Assembly (NCBI GenBank): GCA_949285905.1
Contig: CASDZV010000046.1
Location: 22,026 to 86,025, forward strand
Direction: 5' to 3'
Length of the DNA stretch: 64,000 nt
Origin: an uncultured Spirochaetales bacterium
Lineage (GTDB): Bacteria; Spirochaetota; Spirochaetia; Sphaerochaetales; Sphaerochaetaceae
In this document: positions 59,395-64,000 of the stretch, piece after piece
Layout: each line of letters opens with the position of its first letter
Numbering within the stretch: the first letter of the stretch is position 1
The notes under the pieces: model-generated
Databases searched by the model: none
What the model was told of the DNA's origin: nothing
What the model saw: the letters and a program-made list of their open reading frames with translations, nothing else
Translations under genes and position numbers: made by a program

Positions 59395-61112
59395 GCTTCT
59401 TCACCTCCGAACTGCGAATCATAGATTTCCTTATAGACATCGCAGCGCTCCAGAAGCTCTTCATGCTTTCCGATATCCACGATGCGACCTTTGTCCAAGA
59501 CAATGATTCTGTCCATTGTCATCAGTGAACTAGTGCGCTGAGAGACTGTGAACACTGTCATGTCACCAAGCTGGGAGAGGTTATGGCGCAGTCTTGACTC
59601 CGTTGCGTAATCGAGCGCTGATGAAGAATCGTCGAAAATGAGGATTTCAGGTTTACGTACCAGGGCCCTCGCAATTGAAAGACGCTGTCTCTGTCCTCCG
59701 GAAAGATTCTTTCCGCCTTCCTCTACAGGGGAGAGAATGCCATCTTTCTTCGCCATCACAAAGTCATAAGCCTCTGCCGCTTTCAATGCATCAATAATCT
59801 CATCATCGCTTGCATCAGGCTTGCCCCATGCGATATTCGAACGTATTGTACCTTTGAAAAGAAGTGCTTTCTGCTGTACATAGCCGATACGGCTGCGGAG
59901 AGCAGAGCGTTTCCACTCATCCGTCTTATGGCCAAATACTGTGACAGACCCCATTGCCGGATCATAGAAACGGGGTATCAGCGACACAAGCGTTGTCTTG
60001 CCGGAACCTGTGCCTCCTATTATCCCAATCCGTTCTCCTCTCCTGACAGTGAACGTCGCACCTGATAAGGATGGCTCACCGCCTTTACGGTAAATCATGG
60101 ATACAGAAGAGAACTCAACAGCATCAGCATCGTCTGCCGCTCTCTCAAAGCCGTTGCAGCTATCGCTCATCGATGGCTGAATATTAAACACTGCCTCAAT
60201 ACGCCTCCATGAGGCTACTGCACGAGAAATCGTTATGATGAGATTTGCAAGTTTTATAAGCTCCAGAAGTATCTGGCTCATGTAATTGACAAGAGCGACA
60301 ATGGAACCTACATCAATCAGGGACAAATCATAGCGCTCACGTCCTGCGCTGATCAGGACAGCTATAGAGAGATTTATAATCGCATATGTCAGAGGATTCA
60401 AGAGCGCTGAGATCTTACCAGATGAAAGCTGTATTGAAAGAAGCGACTCGAGATCGCTGGAAAAAGCCTTCTCTTCCCTCTCTTCCTTTCCGAAGGCGCG
60501 CAGCACCCTGATTCCTGAAAGATTCTCCCTGACACGCGAGAGGATTCTGTCCAGCGAACTCTGCACGCTGCGATACATCGGGACAGTACGTCTCATTATC
60601 AGATAGACAACAAGGCCGAGGATGGGGATGACAAAAGCGAAGATGAGCGCGAGATGACTGTCTACAGTAAATGCCATCAATGCGGCACCGAAGACAACGA
60701 ACGGCGAACGCATGAAAAGCCGCAGGAACATGTTGATCCCGTTCTGGACAAGATTGGAATCACTGGTGAGCCGAGTAATCAGGGTCGGATTACCGATAGC
60801 ATCCCTGTCACTCTCGGAGAGCGTCGTTATATGCTTGTAAAGAGCACTCTTCATCTTCACAGCAAAACCTGTCGCAGCTTTTGCAGCAAAGTACTGCGCA
60901 GTTACAGAAGAGAGAAGCCCGATAACACCAAGTGCTACCATCAGAAGCGCCATCATCAGAATATGATGAAGATTGCCTTTCGCGATGCCATCATCAATCA
61001 GAGAGGCAACTGCAAGAGGGACACAAAGCTCAAAGACCGCTTCCAGCAGCTTAAAAAGCGGTGCCAGAACGGTCTCTTTTCTATAGTTTCTGAGTAAAGC
61101 AAAGAATTTCAA
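59391..61112 (-). CDS. Heterodimeric ABC exporter subunit, degenerate-site half
   Basis: A 573-residue half-exporter with six membrane helices, Walker A GGTGSGKTT, canonical signature LSGGQRQ, but Walker B ILIFDDSSSALD with Asp in place of the catalytic Glu. This is the regular pattern of the first subunit in heterodimeric exporters. Overlaps the partner gene by 4 bases, and starts 5 bases after the flavoprotein gene. Confidence 0.9.
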   Translation of the reverse strand: MKFFALLRNYRKETVLAPLFKLLEAVFELCVPLAVASLIDDGIAKGNLHHILMMALLMVALGVIGLLSSVTAQYFAAKAATGFAVKMKSALYKHITTLSESDRDAIGNPTLITRLTSDSNLVQNGINMFLRLFMRSPFVVFGAALMAFTVDSHLALIFAFVIPILGLVVYLIMRRTVPMYRSVQSSLDRILSRVRENLSGIRVLRAFGKEEREEKAFSSDLESLLSIQLSSGKISALLNPLTYAIINLSIAVLISAGRERYDLSLIDVGSIVALVNYMSQILLELIKLANLIITISRAVASWRRIEAVFNIQPSMSDSCNGFERAADDADAVEFSSVSMIYRKGGEPSLSGATFTVRRGERIGIIGGTGSGKTTLVSLIPRFYDPAMGSVTVFGHKTDEWKRSALRSRIGYVQQKALLFKGTIRSNIAWGKPDASDDEIIDALKAAEAYDFVMAKKDGILSPVEEGGKNLSGGQRQRLSIARALVRKPEILIFDDSSSALDYATESRLRHNLSQLGDMTVFTVSQRTSSLMTMDRIIVLDKGRIVDIGKHEELLERCDVYKEIYDSQFGGEEA

Positions 61113-61117
61113 GGTAA

Positions 61118-61672
61118 TCAGCGGATGAAGTTCGTCCTCACCCTCTTCTCCATTTCAGGAAGCGGCAAGGCAGCTTTATCAAGTGCCTTGATCACATAAG
61201 CCATATTCTCACCAAGAAGCCGCAGCGTCTGCATTCCTTCCTCGTCCTTTCTGACCTCTTCTGGGGTGTTGCCATGCACCATGTTCCAGTAATTGGATGA
61301 GACAACGAGCATCTGAGAGATCGTGAAATACTTATTGAGAACATCAAATGATGAGGCTGCGCCACCGCGGCGGCATGTGACGACAGAAGCCCCTACCTTC
61401 ATTCTGACCTTGCCAGAGATTCTGTTGAAGACCTCATCCAGAAAATAAAGGACAAGACCTGTCGGGGATGCATAATAAACGGGAGACCCGACAACAAGAC
61501 CATCGGATTCGAGAATCTCAGCAGCTGCTTTCTCAATTTCTTCACTGTCAAAACTTGCCTGGATGATCTCAGTCTCCACGCCATTCTTCTCAAGCGCGGA
61601 GGCAACCTCCTGCAGCGCTGTATATGTGCACATCTCTTTTCTCGGAGAACCATTGACTAATACAACACGCAT
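61118..61672 (-). CDS. Flavodoxin-fold FMN reductase
   Basis: A 184-residue NADPH-dependent FMN reductase/iron-sulfur-flavoprotein relative without the Cys motif. VLVNGSPRK near 4-12 binds FMN phosphate, GLVVGSPVYYASPTGLVLYFLDE near 75-97 is the family core. GAGGAGG precedes the ATG, whose last base overlaps the lysS stop. Substrate unknown; possible quinone or metal reduction. Confidence 0.85.
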   Translation of the reverse strand: MRVVLVNGSPRKEMCTYTALQEVASALEKNGVETEIIQASFDSEEIEKAAAEILESDGLVVGSPVYYASPTGLVLYFLDEVFNRISGKVRMKVGASVVTCRRGGAASSFDVLNKYFTISQMLVVSSNYWNMVHGNTPEEVRKDEEGMQTLRLLGENMAYVIKALDKAALPLPEMEKRVRTNFIR

Positions 61673-63252
61673 TAATACCTCCTCAGGATTTCCAGCACCT
61701 TTTCCCTTCCACATGCTGCAAGGAACGATGCAAGCTTAGGTCCCTTGTCCTTTCCGATAAGAGCCTGATAGACAAGACGGAAGAAATCCGCATTCTCCAT
61801 ACCATTGTCCTTTGCAGTCTGATAGATATATTCAGAGAACTCTTTCTCGGATTTTGTCTCAAGATACTGATCTACAAAATCAGCAAGCTCATGAAGCGCT
61901 TTTCTCTCCTCCACTGTTGCATCATAAAGCTCATCACTTCTGAGAGAGAAGCAGAAATCTTCCGGTGCATACTTTTCAAGCCATGTCCATGCGCACTTCA
62001 TGCGCACTCTGAGGCGCTCCTTCTGGCTTTCTGTCGCATCGGGAAGACGGGAAAGGACTTTCTCCATATCCCCGGAATAAATCTGCAGATAATTGCAAAG
62101 GTGTCTGAAAGGAATCTGGTATCCCGGTTCTGAAGGAATCTTCCTGTCATCAACCTGTGAAAGCTCGTAGATGCGTCTCTCCTTCTCCCTCTTTTTATCA
62201 TTTGTCTGGATAAGACCGAAATAGATGCGCTCTGTGTTATCGTAATCCTCATAGATCTTAAGGACATCGAGATCGAAAGATATCGCGAACTCTGCAGATG
62301 GACGGGTTCCGACAAAAAGATAACGGACTATCTCTGGCGGATAGACTTCAAGCACATCATAAAGGTCCACGACATCCCCACTTGAAGAAGAGATCTTCCC
62401 ACCATGTCCCTTGATCTGCACGAAGTCATAGCGCATTGTCACAGGCGCTTCCCCGCCAAAGACTTTTACGACATTCTTTGATGTATCATATGACCCGCCT
62501 TCTGTGAGATGATCCTTTCCGCCGGGTTCGAAATCCACACCTTCCTTAACCCATCTCATCGGCCAGTCAATACGCCATGGAAGTTTTGTATTAGGCGTTG
62601 TGCGGATATCAATAGTCTCAGTCTTATCCAGCTCGTCATCACGGTATGTGAGTCCATACTCGCCATCCCACGAGAGGACAGTAGTGGTGTCCTTGTTAGT
62701 GAATGATGAGAATACAGCAACAGGCCACCAGGACTCCGGGAGAGGTTCAGTCCTGTATTCATTGAGGATTGCCCGGATCTCATCCCGATGCTCAAGCGCA
62801 TGTCTGATGTCTTCAGCATAATACCCTGCTCTGTACCGGGCTGCCTGATAAAGATACTCGGGATGCACGCCAACTGCAGGAAGTATATCCTCTACAGCCT
62901 TCTCATTGGCTCTTGCATAATTCTCTGCCCTGCCCGTTGTGTCCGGAACCAGCGTGATGGGAAAACGGAGATATCCTTCCAGCTTTTCCTGTTCAGGCAT
63001 GTTCTTGGGGACTTTCCTGAAAACATCGTAATCATCCCAGCTGTAGATGAATCTGACATTCTTTCCTTTTTCCCTGAGAGCTCTCACAACAAGCTCGACA
63101 GTAATGATTTCCCTGAAATTACCAATATGAACTGTGCCTGATGGTGTGATGCCGGAGGCGCATGTATAAAGAGACTTCTCGCCCTTTTCACGGATTATCT
63201 TATCTGCAGTGATATCTGCCCAATGTGTACTCTGATTCTGTATCTCACTCAT
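61672..63252 (-). CDS. lysS: Class I lysyl-tRNA synthetase
   Basis: A 526-residue class I LysRS: HIGN at 42-45 after ASGITPSGT, and KMSKS equivalent KISSSSG near 288. This class is found in archaea and spirochaetes and a few other bacteria, and is unrelated to the usual class II enzyme, a phylogenetic marker. The ATG has no Shine-Dalgarno sequence and lies 8 bases after CATAAT. Confidence 0.95.
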   Translation of the reverse strand: MSEIQNQSTHWADITADKIIREKGEKSLYTCASGITPSGTVHIGNFREIITVELVVRALREKGKNVRFIYSWDDYDVFRKVPKNMPEQEKLEGYLRFPITLVPDTTGRAENYARANEKAVEDILPAVGVHPEYLYQAARYRAGYYAEDIRHALEHRDEIRAILNEYRTEPLPESWWPVAVFSSFTNKDTTTVLSWDGEYGLTYRDDELDKTETIDIRTTPNTKLPWRIDWPMRWVKEGVDFEPGGKDHLTEGGSYDTSKNVVKVFGGEAPVTMRYDFVQIKGHGGKISSSSGDVVDLYDVLEVYPPEIVRYLFVGTRPSAEFAISFDLDVLKIYEDYDNTERIYFGLIQTNDKKREKERRIYELSQVDDRKIPSEPGYQIPFRHLCNYLQIYSGDMEKVLSRLPDATESQKERLRVRMKCAWTWLEKYAPEDFCFSLRSDELYDATVEERKALHELADFVDQYLETKSEKEFSEYIYQTAKDNGMENADFFRLVYQALIGKDKGPKLASFLAACGREKVLEILRRY

Positions 63253-63260
63253 ATTCAGGA

Positions 63261-63290
63261 ATTATGCACAGAAGATGGAAGACATTGCAA
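63261..63290 (-). promoter_or_regulatory. Promoter of lysS, near-leaderless
   Basis: Minus strand TTGCAA, 18-base spacer, CATAAT, then 8 bases to the ATG. The -35 hexamer is self-complementary and is the same six bases used as -35 by the rlpA-like gene on the plus strand. Confidence 0.6.
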
Positions 63291-63313
63291 CACGCCCTGA
63301 CGCTCCTTATAAT
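63285..63313 (+). promoter_or_regulatory. Promoter of the RlpA-like gene, leaderless
   Basis: TTGCAA (63285-63290), 17-base spacer, perfect TATAAT (63308-63313), then 7 bases to the ATG at 63321. Confidence 0.7.
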
Positions 63314-63320
63314 TCAGACT

Positions 63321-63932
63321 ATGAAACGCTTTATCCTGTCTGTATTGTCAGTAATAATATTCTCCAATCTCCTTTTTGCAGAGACTGCATCATGGTTCAC
63401 AGCCATGGAACCTGGCTACTTTACGAAAAGCGGAACTCTCTTCAATGACGCACAGGGAGGCGTTGCCAGCAACTCACTTCCTATGGGATCGGTTGTGGAA
63501 CTGTCAAATCCGGCAACAGGGCGAAGCGCTGTGACAACTGTGATTGACACGCTTCCGGAACTTCCAGAAGGAAGGGAACTTGCAGTGACAGAAGCGACTG
63601 CAAACCTGCTTGGCATGCTTGATACAGGACTGGCAGATCTGAAAGTATCTCTCATACGGGAAGGAACCATAAAAGAGAAGACAGATCTTAAGAATACAGG
63701 CTGGTACTTCTTCGATCTGGGATTATATACAGATACAGGAACTGTAAGCCTGCTTTACAGCAGACTTCTGGATAATGATCTCAGGCCATATATCGAGATA
63801 GAAGACGGTGGTGTACGCCTATTTGCACGGCATGTTATGGCGTATCAGCTGGAATGGGCAGAGAACCGTATCGCGCTCTCAGGCATTGAGGCTCCGGAGC
63901 CTCAGCCTGAAATCAATCCATATTCTCTATGA
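63321..63932 (+). CDS. RlpA-like double-psi beta-barrel protein
   Basis: A 203-residue exported protein: signal MKRFILSVLSVIIFSNLLFA, then a DPBB domain (about 22-115) with ASWFTAMEPGYFTKSG and LPMGSVVELSNPATGRSAVTTVIDT. RlpA proteins cut bare glycan strands at the septum, but here the DPBB is short and the usual C-terminal SPOR domain is replaced by a different beta-rich region ending in PQPEINPYSL. The start at 63321 is set by TATAAT seven bases upstream; an upstream in-frame extension would read through the promoter. Confidence 0.75.
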   Translation: MKRFILSVLSVIIFSNLLFAETASWFTAMEPGYFTKSGTLFNDAQGGVASNSLPMGSVVELSNPATGRSAVTTVIDTLPELPEGRELAVTEATANLLGMLDTGLADLKVSLIREGTIKEKTDLKNTGWYFFDLGLYTDTGTVSLLYSRLLDNDLRPYIEIEDGGVRLFARHVMAYQLEWAENRIALSGIEAPEPQPEINPYSL

Positions 63933-64000
63933 ATGCACTGGTAAGACTCCTGAAGAGCTCTTTTCCTGTTTCAGGATGGAAAGCTGCCGCCCTGATAATA
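63929..64000 (+). CDS. Partial gene, cut by the right window edge
   Basis: An ATG overlapping the stop of the RlpA-like gene (ATGA) starts a frame reading MNALVRLLKSSFPVSGWKAA with no stop to the edge. The overlap supports an operon. The 24 residues visible do not identify a family; they look like a basic, amphipathic start of a membrane or envelope protein. Confidence 0.5.
   Translation, partial: MNALVRLLKSSFPVSGWKAAALII

Noticed and set aside
1..64000. CRISPR arrays, insertion sequences, prophage, rRNA or tRNA genes
   Set aside because: No regularly spaced repeats, transposase or phage-type proteins, terminal inverted repeats or conserved RNA signatures were seen by eye; no search tools were available.

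Overview
The window looks like one contiguous stretch of a spirochaete chromosome, most likely a gut-type fermentative member of the Sphaerochaeta/Treponema side of the phylum. The evidence is a class I lysyl-tRNA synthetase, an M16C presequence-type protease, an Hnd-type NAD(P)-linked [FeFe] hydrogenase with a Rex regulator, many lipoproteins, and sugar-binding proteins whose exported N-termini read FASGSSEE or FASGAEES. The genus is inference. I see no rRNA, tRNA, insertion sequence, phage gene or CRISPR array. Nearly all sequence is coding, and no gene-free stretch exceeds 300 bases; the longest, 54862-55135, holds a probable small RNA.

Region 1 (1-8290) is a divergent sugar-acid locus. 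Leftward: a short-chain dehydrogenase, a galactonate-dehydratase-like enzyme, an SMP-30 lactonase and the first 11 codons of a LacI-type regulator. Rightward: an AraG/AraH/AraF-like ABC importer, a mutarotase-like protein and a creatininase-family hydrolase. Two near-identical palindromes (TGTTAACGTTAACA and TGTGTACGTTAACA) sit one in each leader and suit LacI control. Region 2 (8290-15106, leftward) holds a second dehydratase paralogue, a family 1 binding protein, two permeases, an IclR regulator, a KDPG/KDPGal aldolase and a KDG kinase. Together the two loci encode aldose oxidation, lactone opening, dehydration, phosphorylation and cleavage to pyruvate plus glyceraldehyde 3-phosphate, a De Ley-Doudoroff-like route.

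Region 3 (15208-33234) is a leftward, tightly overlapping housekeeping array: glycerol kinase, CdaA/YbbR (c-di-AMP), AcpS, TruA, a UDG-like protein, PriA, an ECF importer, a uridine-kinase-like protein, Def-Fmt, a patatin with an outer-membrane domain, a radical SAM protein and a two-subunit fumarase. Region 4 (33240-43952) has the M16C protease, endonuclease IV and a group of unrecognised lipoproteins and envelope proteins with structured leaders.

Region 5 (43958-49653) is the hydrogenase operon and rex; its HndB-like subunit has no cysteine at all. Region 6 (49670-55133) has OGG, a YesN/YesM-type two-component system with its own binding lipoprotein but no permease, and the small RNA. Region 7 (55136-64000) holds a secreted phosphatase-like lipoprotein, ClpP, Era, a heterodimeric ABC exporter, a flavoprotein, LysRS, an RlpA-like protein and a truncated gene.

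The most striking pattern cuts across genes. Seven genes without a Shine-Dalgarno sequence (glpK, the M16C protease, nfo, clpP, era, lysS, rlpA-like) have a -10 hexamer ending 6-8 bases before the ATG, six of them with a -35 hexamer 17-18 bases further upstream, so transcription should begin at or next to the start codon. Six of them form three divergent pairs only 62-68 bp apart whose -35 elements overlap or coincide. Their neighbours mostly carry good Shine-Dalgarno sequences, so this looks like a distinct leaderless gene class.
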